A stretch of 64,000 nucleotides of DNA from Streptomyces albireticuli (GCF_021228125.1 NZ_JAJQQS010000017.1:1-64000); one strand, 5' to 3'; shown: positions 49,172 through 58,005, numbered from the stretch's first letter. Numbers and translations: made by a program. The notes: a model not told the origin generated them from the sequence alone.

Positions 49172-50425
49172 TCAGGAGATGGCGGTGCGCAGCTCCGCGA
49201 TGTCTATCTGCTCGGTCTCGTCGTGCGCCGTCAGGTCGATGACGTCGCCCTCGGCCTCGGTGTCGGCACCGGCCTCGACCTCGGCGAGGGCCTCCTCGCC
49301 GACGACGTCCGCGAGGTCGGTCTCCTCGACGGGACGCGGGGGCAGGGGCTGCTGTGTGCCGAAGAAGTCGAAGCCGCCCTGGGCGCGGGACGCGCGGCGC
49401 CGCGCGGCGGGCTGCTGCGGCACGGCGGCCTTCGGGCCGGCCGGGACCGCGGCGGGGCCGACGGCCTTGGGCGCCTTGTCGGTCGCGATCGCGCTGTCCG
49501 TCGCGGACGTCCTGTCCTTCGCGGACGTCTTGCCGGCATCCGCCGACTTGCCGGCCTCCGCCGTCCCGTCCGTCCCGGACGCCTCGCCGGTACCGGACGT
49601 CTTCTGCGTCACCACCGGCTTCGCGGCGTCCGCCGCCGGGGTCTCGACGGCGGCGTCGGCGGTCGCGTCGGTGACGGCGGCGGTCGCGTCGGTGACGGCG
49701 GCGGTCGCGTCGGTGACGGCGGCGGCCCGCGCGGCCCCGGACGGGCGGAAGGTGTCCGGCGCCGCGGTGGCCGCGCCGTCGGTCGCGACGGTGCCCTCGC
49801 CGTCCTCGCCCGCCTCCTCCGCGGCTTCCGCATCGGCCTCCGCCTGCTGGAGCGCGGCGTTGCGCTCCAAGTCGCGAAGGGCCTCGGCGGCCTTGCGGTA
49901 GGCGGCCGCGGCGACGATCGAGCCGGGCGTGCCCGCGGGCGCGGTGGACTCCAGGGCCCTCGCGGGGCGGGGCACGGAGCCCCGCGCGACCCGGCGGCCC
50001 TCCAGAGCGCTGGCCCGCTCGGTCTCGGCCGTGGCGTAACGGCGCAGCAGATCGGCGTGTTCGGTACGGAGCCGGGCGAGCTCGGCGCGCTTGCCGCGCA
50101 GCTTGCCCTCCAGCTTGGCCCGGATCGCGCGGGCCTCCTCCAGCTCCGACTCGAGCTCGGCTATGCGCTCCTCGGTCTTCCACTCGTCCCGCACCCGGGC
50201 GGCGGTGAGCTGGGCGACCCGCTTTCCGGCGGAGCGGTCCCAACGGCGCATCAGCACGGCGCCGACCACCGCGGCGGCGGCAGCCGCCGCGGCGAGGCCC
50301 CGGATGACGACCGTTTCACCTACCACCCAGGCACCGGCGGCGCAGGCGACCGATGTCGCGGCGACCGACGATGGGGGAAGAAGCCTGTGCAGGGGCGGCG
50401 AATGGCGGTGGCGTCCTCGTGGCAT
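49172..50425 (-). CDS. membrane-anchored coiled-coil protein with repetitive Ala-rich tail
   Basis: A 417-residue protein of unknown function. Two hydrophobic helices near the N-terminus (about 18-36 and 40-60) anchor it, then a long charged coiled coil (about 75-140; KTEERIAELESELEEARAI, LEGKLRGKRAELARLR). The remainder is Ala/Thr/Lys/Asp low complexity, including three tandem AVTDATA units (coded by 21-bp repeats near 49663-49725) and DGTAEAGKSADAGKTSAKD. The C-terminus ends in an acidic DVIDLTAHDETEQIDI. This build suggests a structural or scaffold role at the membrane. Confidence 0.75.
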   Translation of the reverse strand: MPRGRHRHSPPLHRLLPPSSVAATSVACAAGAWVVGETVVIRGLAAAAAAAAVVGAVLMRRWDRSAGKRVAQLTAARVRDEWKTEERIAELESELEEARAIRAKLEGKLRGKRAELARLRTEHADLLRRYATAETERASALEGRRVARGSVPRPARALESTAPAGTPGSIVAAAAYRKAAEALRDLERNAALQQAEADAEAAEEAGEDGEGTVATDGAATAAPDTFRPSGAARAAAVTDATAAVTDATAAVTDATADAAVETPAADAAKPVVTQKTSGTGEASGTDGTAEAGKSADAGKTSAKDRTSATDSAIATDKAPKAVGPAAVPAGPKAAVPQQPAARRRASRAQGGFDFFGTQQPLPPRPVEETDLADVVGEEALAEVEAGADTEAEGDVIDLTAHDETEQIDIAELRTAIS

Positions 50426-50552
50426 GGCCTGAAACTTACCGTGCGTCGCCTCGGGAGTGTGACTCCACCACCAAACTCTTCCCTTGATCTTACTTCTCCC
50501 CTACGCCGCTACCCCTCCGCTTCCCCTGCTTCCTCTGCTTCCACTTCTTCCT

Positions 50553-51533
50553 CTACTTCGTCAACAGCCCCTTGTCCTTGAGGTATCCGGCGGCGACATC
50601 CGCGGGCTTGAGCCGTCGCGCGTCCACCTTCTTGTTGAGTTCCGTGAGATCTTCCGTGGTCAACACCCTGGTGAGCTTGGCGAGAGCGTCCGTGATCTTC
50701 TGCGAACCCGCCTTCTTCGCATTCACCACGGGCAGTACGTTGTCGGAGTTCTGGAGCTTCTTGTCGTCCTCCAGCAGGACGAGGCCGAACTGTTCGAGCG
50801 TCGCGTCCGTGGTCGTGGTCAGCAGCAGCTGGTCCTTGCCCTGCTTGACCGCCTGCTTGGCCTGCGTGCTGCCGACCTCCAGCGGGTCGATGCCGGTGAC
50901 GTCGATGCCGTAGGTCTTCTCCAGACCGGGCTGGCAGAAGGGCCGCTCAGGGCATTCGTCACCCGCCGCGAGCTTGATCCGCTCCTTCGACTTTCCAAGA
51001 TCGGAAAGGGTCTTGAGCTGGTGTTTCTCCGCGAACTCCTTGGTCACGGCGAAGGCGTTCTGATCGACGGCGCGACCGGGGTCGAGCACCTTGAGACCGC
51101 GCGGCTCGGCGAGTTTCCGGAGCGCCTTCACCGTGGCGCCGGCGTCGGCGGAGGCGACCGGCGGCGCGTCCTTGCCGTTCTGCTTCTTGTTCAGGAATTC
51201 GGCGAGCGTGGCGGCATACTCCGGGACGACATCGATCTCGCCCTTCTCCAGTGCCGGTTCATACAGCTCACGGGCGTCCACAGTCTTGATCGACACCGAA
51301 TATCCGGCGTCCTTCAACAGGCCCGCGTATATCTCCGCGAGCACCTTGGACTCGGTGAAGGAGGCCGATCCGATCACCAGCGAACCCTCGCCCGGCTTCG
51401 CCGAGCCGCCACCGCCACCGGACTTCTCCAGGCTGTCGCCGCCGCAGGCGGCGAGGCCCGCGGTCAGGACGGCGACGGCACCGGCCGCCAGGAGGGCGCG
51501 GCCGGTCCGCGCGCGACGCGGGGTCCTGCTCAT
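50553..51533 (-). CDS. ABC transporter substrate-binding lipoprotein (glycine betaine/choline type)
   Basis: A 326-residue lipoprotein with a lipobox ending LAAC at Cys30. The mature protein is the OsmF/OpuCC/ProX (QAT) binding-protein type: LVIGSASFTESKVLAEIYAGLLKDAGY (motif IGSASFTESKVLAEIYAG), EIDVVPEYAATLAEF and LEVGSTQAKQAVKQGKDQL. It should deliver betaine, choline or a related osmolyte to the two permeases encoded just upstream on the same strand. The start MSRTPRR has CGGAG 6 bp before it and was preferred to a Met five codons earlier. Confidence 0.92.
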   Translation of the reverse strand: MSRTPRRARTGRALLAAGAVAVLTAGLAACGGDSLEKSGGGGGSAKPGEGSLVIGSASFTESKVLAEIYAGLLKDAGYSVSIKTVDARELYEPALEKGEIDVVPEYAATLAEFLNKKQNGKDAPPVASADAGATVKALRKLAEPRGLKVLDPGRAVDQNAFAVTKEFAEKHQLKTLSDLGKSKERIKLAAGDECPERPFCQPGLEKTYGIDVTGIDPLEVGSTQAKQAVKQGKDQLLLTTTTDATLEQFGLVLLEDDKKLQNSDNVLPVVNAKKAGSQKITDALAKLTRVLTTEDLTELNKKVDARRLKPADVAAGYLKDKGLLTK

Positions 51534-51585
51534 GGGAACTCCGTTCATTTCGGTGGCACGTCCGGCGGTCCGGGGCGCCCCTTGA

Positions 51586-52299
51586 TCAGACGTCGGAAAC
51601 AGGGGTGGGCGCCACTTTTCCCGCCGTCCGCCCCGAACGGCGGCGCACCGGGTCCAGCAGCCGCGCCAGCAGGACGAAGACGCCCTCCACCAGCAGCGCG
51701 AACACGGCCACCAGCAGCGCCCCGGCCACCACCTGCGCCGTGTCGGTGAGCCGGAAGCCGGCCGTGATGACCCGGCCGAGGCCACCGCCGCCGGCCAGCG
51801 CGGCGAGCGTGGCCGTGGCCACGATCTGCACCGCGGCGGACCGCACACCGGTCATGATCAGCGGGAAGGCGAGCGGGAGCTCCACCCGGGCGACCACCTG
51901 AGGGCCGGTCATCCCCATACCCCGCGCCGCCTCGACCATGTCCCGGTCGACCTCGCGCATGCCCACATAGGCGTTGGTCAGCACGGGCGGGATGGCGAAG
52001 AGCACCAGCGCTATGACGGTGGGCCAGGAGCCGTACTGCCCCAGCGGGCTCAGCAGCAACAGCACGAGCACCGCGAACGTGGGCACCGCGCGGCCGACGT
52101 TGGAGAGGTTCACCGCCAGCGCGCCGCCCCGCCCCAGGTGGCCGAGGACCACGGCGACGGGCAGCGCCACCGCGCAGGAGATCAGCAGGCTCACGGCCGT
52201 CAGATAGAGGTGCTGGTCGAGGCGGTGCCACACACCGTCCCCACCGGTCCAGTGGGAGCCGGTGGCCAGCCATGTCCACGTCCGCTCGATGACGTCCAT
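51586..52299 (-). CDS. ABC transporter permease (OpuCB/ProW type)
   Basis: A 237-residue inner-membrane protein with five to six helices and the BPD permease loop EAARGMGMTGPQVVARVELPLAFPLI (motif EAARGMGMTGPQVVARVELP), which docks on the ATPase. LTNAYVGMREVDRDMV precedes it as in betaine/choline importers. Its start shares a base with the stop of the other permease (TGATG), and the binding-protein gene follows 52 bp downstream. Confidence 0.93.
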   Translation of the reverse strand: MDVIERTWTWLATGSHWTGGDGVWHRLDQHLYLTAVSLLISCAVALPVAVVLGHLGRGGALAVNLSNVGRAVPTFAVLVLLLLSPLGQYGSWPTVIALVLFAIPPVLTNAYVGMREVDRDMVEAARGMGMTGPQVVARVELPLAFPLIMTGVRSAAVQIVATATLAALAGGGGLGRVITAGFRLTDTAQVVAGALLVAVFALLVEGVFVLLARLLDPVRRRSGRTAGKVAPTPVSDV

Positions 52300-53024
52300 C
52301 AGGCCACCGCCTGCCCGGCCGGGCTCTTCGCCGCTCCCGCGCGCGGCGCGCGCTTGCGCCGGGTCCGCGTCCACGGCGTCAGGAGCCGCTGGACGAGCAG
52401 CAGAACGAGGTCGGCGACGACCGCCAGGAGCACGCACAGCACGGAGGCCGTGAGCACCTGCGCCTTGAAATAGCTGCGCAGGCCGCTCAGGACGAGATTG
52501 CCCAGGCCGCCATAGCCGATGATGGCACCGATGGTGGTGAGCGAGACGGTGGAGACCGTGGCGATCCGCAGACCCGCCATCAGAGCGGGCAGCGCCAGCG
52601 GGAGTTCGACCCCGAAGAGCAGCCGCACCAGCCCGTAACCCATGCCCCGGGCCGCCTCCCGGGCCTCCTCGGGCACCGCGGCCAGGCCGGCCAGGATGTT
52701 CCGCACGAGGATGGTGAGGGAATACAGCACCAGGCCCGTGACCACGACGGACACCGACAGGCCGAGGACCGGCACCAGCAGCGAGAACATGGCGAGGGAC
52801 GGGATCGCGTAGAACACCGTGGTCAGTCCGAGCACCGGGCCGCGCACGCTCCGCCGGGCGCGGGCCAGCAGCGCCAGCGGGAACGCGACGAGCAGCCCGA
52901 TCGCGACCGACGCGAGCGTGATGCCGATGTGCTGGAGCGTGGCATCGACCAGCTCCTGGCCACGACTGCTCAGATACTCGCCGCAGATCCAGTCGTTGTC
53001 GACCAGACAACTCCGCTCCGCCAT
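52299..53024 (-). CDS. ABC transporter permease (OpuCD/ProW type)
   Basis: A 241-residue permease paralogous to its neighbour. It begins with an external-type segment (CLVDNDWICGEYLSSRGQEL), then helices and the coupling loop EEAREAARGMGYGLVRLLFGVELP (motif EAARGMGYGLVRLLFGVELP) followed by TIGAIIGYGGLGNLV. It is first in the permease-permease-binding protein operon and divergent from the ATPase gene, with a 128-bp shared control region. Confidence 0.93.
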   Translation of the reverse strand: MAERSCLVDNDWICGEYLSSRGQELVDATLQHIGITLASVAIGLLVAFPLALLARARRSVRGPVLGLTTVFYAIPSLAMFSLLVPVLGLSVSVVVTGLVLYSLTILVRNILAGLAAVPEEAREAARGMGYGLVRLLFGVELPLALPALMAGLRIATVSTVSLTTIGAIIGYGGLGNLVLSGLRSYFKAQVLTASVLCVLLAVVADLVLLLVQRLLTPWTRTRRKRAPRAGAAKSPAGQAVA

Positions 53025-53152
53025 ACGCTCTCACCTCCCCCTGGGCATTGACCGTCGGTTACTGGCGACCCTAACCCCGGGCACTGACATTCGAGTCCGT
53101 CGCCACACAACGGCAACAATGTCCGCAGGCAGAACGGCAAGAATGGGGAACC

Positions 53153-54346
53153 ATGATCCGCTTCGAGCACGTCACCAAGCGCTACGCCGACGGCACCACC
53201 GCCGTCGACGACCTGTCCTTCGAAGTGGCGGAGGGCGAGCTGGTCACGCTCGTCGGGCCCTCGGGCTGCGGCAAGACCACCACGATGAAGATGGTCAACC
53301 GGCTGATCGAGCCCACCGACGGCCGGATCTTCCTCGACGGCGAGGACATCGCCACGGTCGACCCCGTCGAGCTGCGCCGCCGCATCGGCTACGTCATCCA
53401 GCAGGTCGGCCTCTTCCCGCACAAGACAGTGCTCGACAACACCGCGACCGTCCCGCACCTGCTGGGATGGCAGCGGAAGAAGGCCCGCGCCCGCGCGGCC
53501 GAGCTCCTCGACCTCGTCGGACTCGACCCCTCCGTCTACGGCGACCGCTACCCCGACCAGCTCTCCGGCGGGCAGCGCCAGCGCGTCGGGGTGGCCCGGG
53601 CGCTGGCCGCCGACCCGCCCGTACTGCTGATGGACGAGCCCTTCGGCGCGGTCGACCCGGTGGTCCGCGAGCGCCTCCAGAACGAATTCCTGCGGCTCCA
53701 GTCCCAGGTCCGCAAGACCGTCCTCTTCGTCACGCACGACATCGAGGAGGCCGTCCGCCTCGGGGACCGCATCGCGGTCTACGGAGAGGGCCGCATCGAG
53801 CAGTTCGACCCGCCGGCGGCGGTGCTGGGCTCCCCGGCCACGCCGTACGTCGCCGACTTCGTCGGTGCGGACCGGGGCCTGAAGCGGCTCTCGGTCACGT
53901 CCATCGAGCCCGGTGACCTCGAACAGCCCCCGGTCGTCCACCTCGACGACACCGTGGGCCGCGCCGCGGCCCGGCTCGCCGCGGAGGGCGCCCGCTGGGC
54001 CGTCGTGCTGGACGACGCCGAGCACCTCCACGGCTGGGTCTCCGCGGACGCCCTCACCGGCGCGGGCACCGCGCGCGGCCCGCGGAAGGGCGAGGCGACG
54101 GTCCGCGACCACGCCCGCCACATGGACGCCTGGCTGCCGGTGGGCGCCTCGCTCAAGCAGGCGTTCAGCACCATGCTCCAGCACGACGCGGGCTGGATCG
54201 CCGTCCTCGACGGAGCCGACGCGGACCACTTCCTGGGCGTCCTCACCCCGGCACGCCTGCACGAGGCGCTGCGGCGGTCGACGGCCGCGGACGCGGTGGG
54301 GGCCGCGCGGGGGGAGGTTCGGGTGGAGACGGTCGCGGACGTGTAG
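53153..54346 (+). CDS. osmoprotectant-type ABC transporter ATPase with CBS domains
   Basis: A 397-residue ATPase of the ProV/OpuCA kind. Walker A GPSGCGKTTTMKMV, Q-loop, signature DQLSGGQRQRVGVARAL, Walker B VLLMDEPFGAVDP and switch His in VLFVTHDIEEAV are all present in the first 240 residues. The C-terminal part (about 255-385) has two CBS-like repeats (VHLDDTVGRAAARLAAEG and LPVGASLKQAFSTMLQHDAGWIAVLD, motif ASLKQAFSTMLQHDAGWIAV); in relatives these sense ionic strength or c-di-AMP and gate transport. disA in the same window makes the second option worth testing. Confidence 0.94.
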   Translation: MIRFEHVTKRYADGTTAVDDLSFEVAEGELVTLVGPSGCGKTTTMKMVNRLIEPTDGRIFLDGEDIATVDPVELRRRIGYVIQQVGLFPHKTVLDNTATVPHLLGWQRKKARARAAELLDLVGLDPSVYGDRYPDQLSGGQRQRVGVARALAADPPVLLMDEPFGAVDPVVRERLQNEFLRLQSQVRKTVLFVTHDIEEAVRLGDRIAVYGEGRIEQFDPPAAVLGSPATPYVADFVGADRGLKRLSVTSIEPGDLEQPPVVHLDDTVGRAAARLAAEGARWAVVLDDAEHLHGWVSADALTGAGTARGPRKGEATVRDHARHMDAWLPVGASLKQAFSTMLQHDAGWIAVLDGADADHFLGVLTPARLHEALRRSTAADAVGAARGEVRVETVADV

Positions 54347-54373
54347 GAGCGCGTGGGGCGGGTGGGGGTGCGG

Positions 54374-54500
54374 GGGTGCGCCTGCGGCGGGGCTTTTTCC
54401 CCTACCCGCCCCTTCCCGAATGTCCTCAAACGCCGGACGGGCTGGAAAATCCAGCCCGTCCGGCGTTTGAGGACCGGGGTCCGGGGCGGAGCCCCGGGCG
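54374..54500. repeat. dispersed long palindrome, copy D (right arm shortened)
   Basis: The core TCCTCAAACGCCGGACGGGC (54423-54442) and its complement ending at 54473 surround TGGAAAATCCA. The left outer arm GGGTGCGCCTGCGGCGGGG is complete, but the right side stops after CCGGGGCGGAGCCCCGGG at the DUF3180 stop codon. The G-to-A change in the core is compensated on the other side, which keeps the pairing. Confidence 0.85.
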
Positions 54501-54995
54501 CTAAGCCGCTGCCGCGCCCCGGCCGCCGTGGTTCTCGTCCTCGTCCTCGGGCAGCTTGCACACGCGCTCCAGGAAGAACGCGGCGGCGACCACACAGGCG
54601 CCCGCCAGCACCGACGCCCCGGCGTAGATCACCTGGTCACGGCGGACCGTGGTGTCCACCCCGTCGATGAGCAGGAAGACGCCGACCCCGCCGTACATCC
54701 CCGCGACCAGCGAAGCGACCAGCGCGCTCGCCTGGCCGAAGACGACCGCGCGGGCGGCCAGCAGCGGGTCGACGCCCTTCGCGCCGGGGCGGCGCTCCCG
54801 CTGGGCGCGCAGCCGGGCGCGCAGCGGGAAGGCCGTGGCCACGAGGACCGCGGCGATGACCGCGAGCACGATGGGCGCCGCCACCGGCACGCTCGGCAGC
54901 GTGCCGAGGGAGTCCCACAGCCGGGCGCCCGCCCAGGACACGATCCCGGCCGCGGCGAACAGTCCGACCAGCACCCCGATCCGAAGTTGCTTCAC
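54501..54995 (-). CDS. DUF3180 membrane protein
   Basis: A 164-residue protein with four hydrophobic helices (about residues 5-24, 36-55, 82-105 and 122-142) and a charged tail. It matches the DUF3180 family, which lies behind folK in most actinobacteria; no biochemical role is known. GTG start with GAGGGG 8 bp upstream. It is last in the folate operon (folP-NTF2-folB-folK-DUF3180) and ends next to repeat copy D. Confidence 0.88.
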   Translation of the reverse strand: MKQLRIGVLVGLFAAAGIVSWAGARLWDSLGTLPSVPVAAPIVLAVIAAVLVATAFPLRARLRAQRERRPGAKGVDPLLAARAVVFGQASALVASLVAGMYGGVGVFLLIDGVDTTVRRDQVIYAGASVLAGACVVAAAFFLERVCKLPEDEDENHGGRGAAAA

Positions 54996-55066
54996 CGAGC
55001 CGTCGCCCCTCGTCTCATCCGTCCGTCGGCGCACCGGGGCGCGCCGGAATTCCATGGGACCAACGC

Positions 55067-55660
55067 CTACTCCGGGAGCCGGAGTTCCAGGTCCACCCGC
55101 GGAGCCACGCTGTCGAGACCCACCTCGGCCAGCAGTTCGACGACCGCGCCCCGGCCCGGGACCACGGCCTCCGGGTCCACGTCGTGCCACGGCGCCAGCA
55201 CGAAGGCGCGCTCGTGCGCCCGCGGGTGCGGCAGGGTCAGCACCGGGTCGTCCGAGACCACGTCCTGATAGGCGACGATGTCGACGTCGAGCGTGCGGGG
55301 CCCCCAGCGCTCGTCCCGCACCCGCTCGAAGGCCTCCTCGATCGCGTGCCCGCGCTCCAGCAGCGAGTCCGGCGGGAGGGTCGTCTTCACCAGCACCACG
55401 GCGTTGAAGTAGGAAGGCTGGGTGCCCGGCTCGACGCCCCACGGCTCCGTCTCGTAGACCGGGGACACGGCCTTGACCCGCAGGCCGGGCGTGTCCTCCA
55501 GCGCGTCGATGGCGCCCTGGAGGGTCTCCAGGCGGTTGCCGAGATTGCTGCCCAGGGAGATCACGGCCCGTTTGGGGTTACTCAGGGTCACATCCGCCGC
55601 GTCCACCTGCGCCACCACGGAGGCGGGCACCGGCTGCACGGTCGGGTCGCTGCTGCTCAT
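55067..55660 (-). CDS. folK: 6-hydroxymethyl-7,8-dihydropterin pyrophosphokinase
   Basis: A 197-residue enzyme that transfers pyrophosphate from ATP to 6-hydroxymethyl-dihydropterin. It has the conserved AVISLGSNLGNRLETLQGAI (motif ISLGSNLGNR), SPVYETEPWG, and RWGPRTLDVDIVAY (catalytic Asp pair), then PHPRAHERAFVLAPW. About 27 residues precede the core, as in other streptomycetes. The ATG overlaps the stop of folB (ATGA). Confidence 0.96.
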   Translation of the reverse strand: MSSSDPTVQPVPASVVAQVDAADVTLSNPKRAVISLGSNLGNRLETLQGAIDALEDTPGLRVKAVSPVYETEPWGVEPGTQPSYFNAVVLVKTTLPPDSLLERGHAIEEAFERVRDERWGPRTLDVDIVAYQDVVSDDPVLTLPHPRAHERAFVLAPWHDVDPEAVVPGRGAVVELLAEVGLDSVAPRVDLELRLPE

Positions 55661-56016
55661 ACTCGGCTCCGGGTAATAGTGATCGTCACATCGTCGAAAG
55701 GCACGGTGATCGGGGCGTCGGGCTTGTGCACGACCACCTCGACCTCCCGCACCGCGTCGTGCTTCAGACACTGCTCGGCGATCCGCTCGGCGAGGGTCTC
55801 GATCAGGTCGACGGGCTCGCCCTGGACGATGTCGACGACCTCCTCCGCCACGATGCCGTAGTGCACGGTCTTCGCGAGGTCGTCGTCGGCCGCGGCGGGC
55901 CGGGTGTCCAGACTCAGCACCAGGTCCACGATGAAGGTCTGGCCCTCCTCGCGCTCCCGGGGGAACACCCCGTGGTGCCCGCGAGCCTTCAAGCCGCGCA
56001 GCGCGACACGATCCAC
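55657..56016 (-). CDS. folB: dihydroneopterin aldolase
   Basis: A 119-residue enzyme that cleaves dihydroneopterin to hydroxymethyl-dihydropterin and glycolaldehyde. Motifs: GHHGVFPREREEGQTFIVDL (with the pterin-binding Glu and His-His), TVHYGIVAEEVV, LIETLAERIAEQCL and VVVHKPDAPI. GTG start (VDRVALRGLKARG) with AGGAG 8 bp upstream. It precedes folK with a 4-bp overlap. A 440-bp gap with repeat copy E separates it from the NTF2 gene upstream, so it may have its own promoter. Confidence 0.95.
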   Translation of the reverse strand: MDRVALRGLKARGHHGVFPREREEGQTFIVDLVLSLDTRPAAADDDLAKTVHYGIVAEEVVDIVQGEPVDLIETLAERIAEQCLKHDAVREVEVVVHKPDAPITVPFDDVTITITRSRV

Positions 56017-56456
56017 ACGAATCACTCCTGCTGGTCGTCGGTATGGCGAGTGCGTTCCGGCCCGGCCGGCGCGTCGCCCGTCCCCCGCCGTCGGCCGGGG
56101 TGCCCACTTCGAATCTACCTGCGAGCGCCGACACCGCTCGCACATGGACGCCGGGGGCGCTGGAGATATCTGGCGACATCGGAGACGTTTACGGATATTC
56201 GGTGACAGCTCGGGCGTCTGGGGCAAGGAAACTCACGCGGCGGGTAGGGGCGGGGATTTTGGCCGCGCATACCCACCGGACGGCGGGTTACGCCCGGGCC
56301 TGGACGGTGATTTTTCCCCTACCCGCCCCTTCCCGAACCGGGGGCGAGCCCCCGGGCCCCCGGTGCCGCGCTGACGCGCGGTGTCCTCAATCGCCGGACG
56401 GGCTGAAACAAGGAGCGTGGTAGGGAAAAAGCCCGCCGCAGGCGCGCCACCCCGGC
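56017..56456. other. gap within the folate cluster holding repeat copy E
   Basis: No gene. It interrupts an otherwise tight minus-strand cluster between the NTF2-like gene and folB. The part nearer folB is less GC-rich (about 56150-56240, GGAGATATCTGGCGACAT, TACGGATATTCGG) and probably carries a folB promoter. Confidence 0.55.
56311..56449. repeat. dispersed long palindrome, copy E (right half of core lost)
   Basis: Left outer part TTTTTCCCCTACCCGCCCC, the GGGGGCGAGCCCCCGGGCCC block and the core half GTCCTCAATCGCCGGACGGG (56383-56402) are present. The complementary core half is missing; the outer right arm AGGGAAAAAGCCCGCCGCAG remains. Confidence 0.8.
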
Positions 56457-56930
56457 CTACGCCCCCTCGTCCTCCCCCTCCTCCGGCCCGTCCTCGTCCT
56501 CCCGGCCCGCGAGCACCGGCGAGCCGTGGTGCGACCACACCTTCCACTCCTCGCCGACCCGCCGGAAGACGTTCGTCGCCACGACCAGCTGGCCCACCAG
56601 CGGCCCCAGCTCCCCCTCCGACTCCGCCGGGCCGCCGCTGAGGATGTTCTCCGTGCACGTCACCAGCGCCGTGTCACCGGTGACGGCAACCTCGACGTCC
56701 GTCAGGAAGAACTGGATGTAGTCCGTGCTCGCCATGATCAGCGCATACGAACGGAGCACCTCGCTCCGTCCGCGCAGCACCGGCCAACCGGGGTGCACGC
56801 ACGACACCACGACGTCCGGATCGTCCAGCCACAGCTCCCCCATGGCCGACGTGTCGCCGCGCTCCACCGCCTCGTAGAGGGCGGTGTTCGCCAGCTCGAC
56901 CCGCTCGCTGTCCGTACGAGCGGCACTCAC
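56457..56930 (-). CDS. NTF2-like (SnoaL-like) protein
   Basis: A 157-residue small protein with the cone-shaped NTF2-like fold: NTALYEAVERGDTSAMGELWLDDPDVVVSCVHPGWPVLRG (motif AMGELWLDDPDVVVSCVHPG) and IQFFLTDVEVAVTGDTALVT, then VVATNVFRRVGEEWKVWSHHGSP. Its conserved position in the folate cluster suggests a related role, but none is established. It starts with GTG overlapping the folP stop (GTGA). The C-terminus is acidic (EDEDGPEEGEDEGA). Confidence 0.88.
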   Translation of the reverse strand: MSAARTDSERVELANTALYEAVERGDTSAMGELWLDDPDVVVSCVHPGWPVLRGRSEVLRSYALIMASTDYIQFFLTDVEVAVTGDTALVTCTENILSGGPAESEGELGPLVGQLVVATNVFRRVGEEWKVWSHHGSPVLAGREDEDGPEEGEDEGA

Positions 56931-57856
56931 ACGGCCTCCCCGGCGCCGGAGGCGCCCTCGGTGCCCGTCCGCGCCGCGGCACCGGCCGCCTGTGCCGCCG
57001 CCTCCTCCACGGCCCGCACCACCCGCACCGCGTCCGCGCTCGCCCGGACCTCGTGCACCCGGACGGCCCAGGCGCCCTCGCGGGCCGCGATCGTCGATAC
57101 GGCCGCCGTCGCCGCGTCCCGCTCCCGGGCCGGCGGCGGGCTGCCCTCGGGCCCGGCCAGCACCCGGCCCAGGAACCGCTTGCGGGACGCCGCCACCAGC
57201 ATCGGGCGCTCCAGCTCACGGCCCAGCCGGTCCAGCCCGGCGACCAGCGCCAGGTCGTGGTCGGCGTTCTTCGCGAAGCCGAGGCCCGGGTCGACCACCA
57301 GCCGGTCCGGGGACACCCCGCCGTCGACCACCGCGTCCAGCCGCTGCCGCAGCTCGTCGAGGACCTCGCCGACCACGTCCCCGTAGACCGCCCGGCTGTT
57401 CATGTCTGCGCTGAACCCGCGCCAGTGCATCACCACGAACGGCACCCCGGCCGTGGCCACCACCGGCACCATCGCCGGGTCCGCCAGCCCCCCGCTGACA
57501 TCGTTGACCAGCACCGCGCCGGCCTCGACCGCCGCTTCCGCGACCGCGGCGCGCATGGTGTCCACGGAGACCACCACGCCCTCGCCCGCCAGCCCCCGGA
57601 CCACCGGGATCACCCGGCGCAGCTCCTCGCGCTCGTCCACCCGTGGTGCGCCCGGCCGGGTGGACTCGCCGCCCACGTCGACCAGGTCGGCGCCCTGGGC
57701 CACCAGGTCCAGACCTCGCTTGACCGCCACCTCGGTGTCGAACCAGCGACCGCCGTCGGAGAACGAATCGGGCGTGACATTGACCACGCCCATCACCGCA
57801 CAGCGGTCCCACTCCGGCAGACCGACGGGCCCGAATCGACCGCGCAACGTACTCAT
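56927..57856 (-). CDS. folP: dihydropteroate synthase
   Basis: A 309-residue enzyme that condenses hydroxymethyl-dihydropterin pyrophosphate with p-aminobenzoate; it is the target of sulfonamides. Motifs: MGVVNVTPDSFSDGG (about 22-36), DLVDVGGESTRPGA, VNDVSGG, VVDPGLGFAKN and LVAASRKRFLG. MSTLRGRF was chosen over a Met nine codons earlier, which lacks family similarity. It starts the cluster folP-NTF2-(gap)-folB-folK-DUF3180. Confidence 0.96.
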   Translation of the reverse strand: MSTLRGRFGPVGLPEWDRCAVMGVVNVTPDSFSDGGRWFDTEVAVKRGLDLVAQGADLVDVGGESTRPGAPRVDEREELRRVIPVVRGLAGEGVVVSVDTMRAAVAEAAVEAGAVLVNDVSGGLADPAMVPVVATAGVPFVVMHWRGFSADMNSRAVYGDVVGEVLDELRQRLDAVVDGGVSPDRLVVDPGLGFAKNADHDLALVAGLDRLGRELERPMLVAASRKRFLGRVLAGPEGSPPPARERDAATAAVSTIAAREGAWAVRVHEVRASADAVRVVRAVEEAAAQAAGAAARTGTEGASGAGEAV

Positions 57857-57943
57857 GCCGACAAGCCTAGGGCGTGCCGCCAAGGGCGCGCCGCCCGCCC
57901 GGAGGCCGGATCCGGCCGCGGCGGGCGCACGGGCCCGAAAACG

Positions 57944-57992
57944 CCGAAGGCCCCGGCCGCGGCGCCTGGGGCGCTCGGGGCGGGGCCTTCGG
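57944..57992 (-). terminator. terminator of the MprF-like gene
   Basis: CCGAAGGCCCC (57944-57954) pairs with GGGGCCTTCGG (57982-57992) around a GC-rich 27-nt loop, just past the stop at 58006. Confidence 0.55.
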
Positions 57993-58005
57993 ACCGCTGC
58001 GGCGG

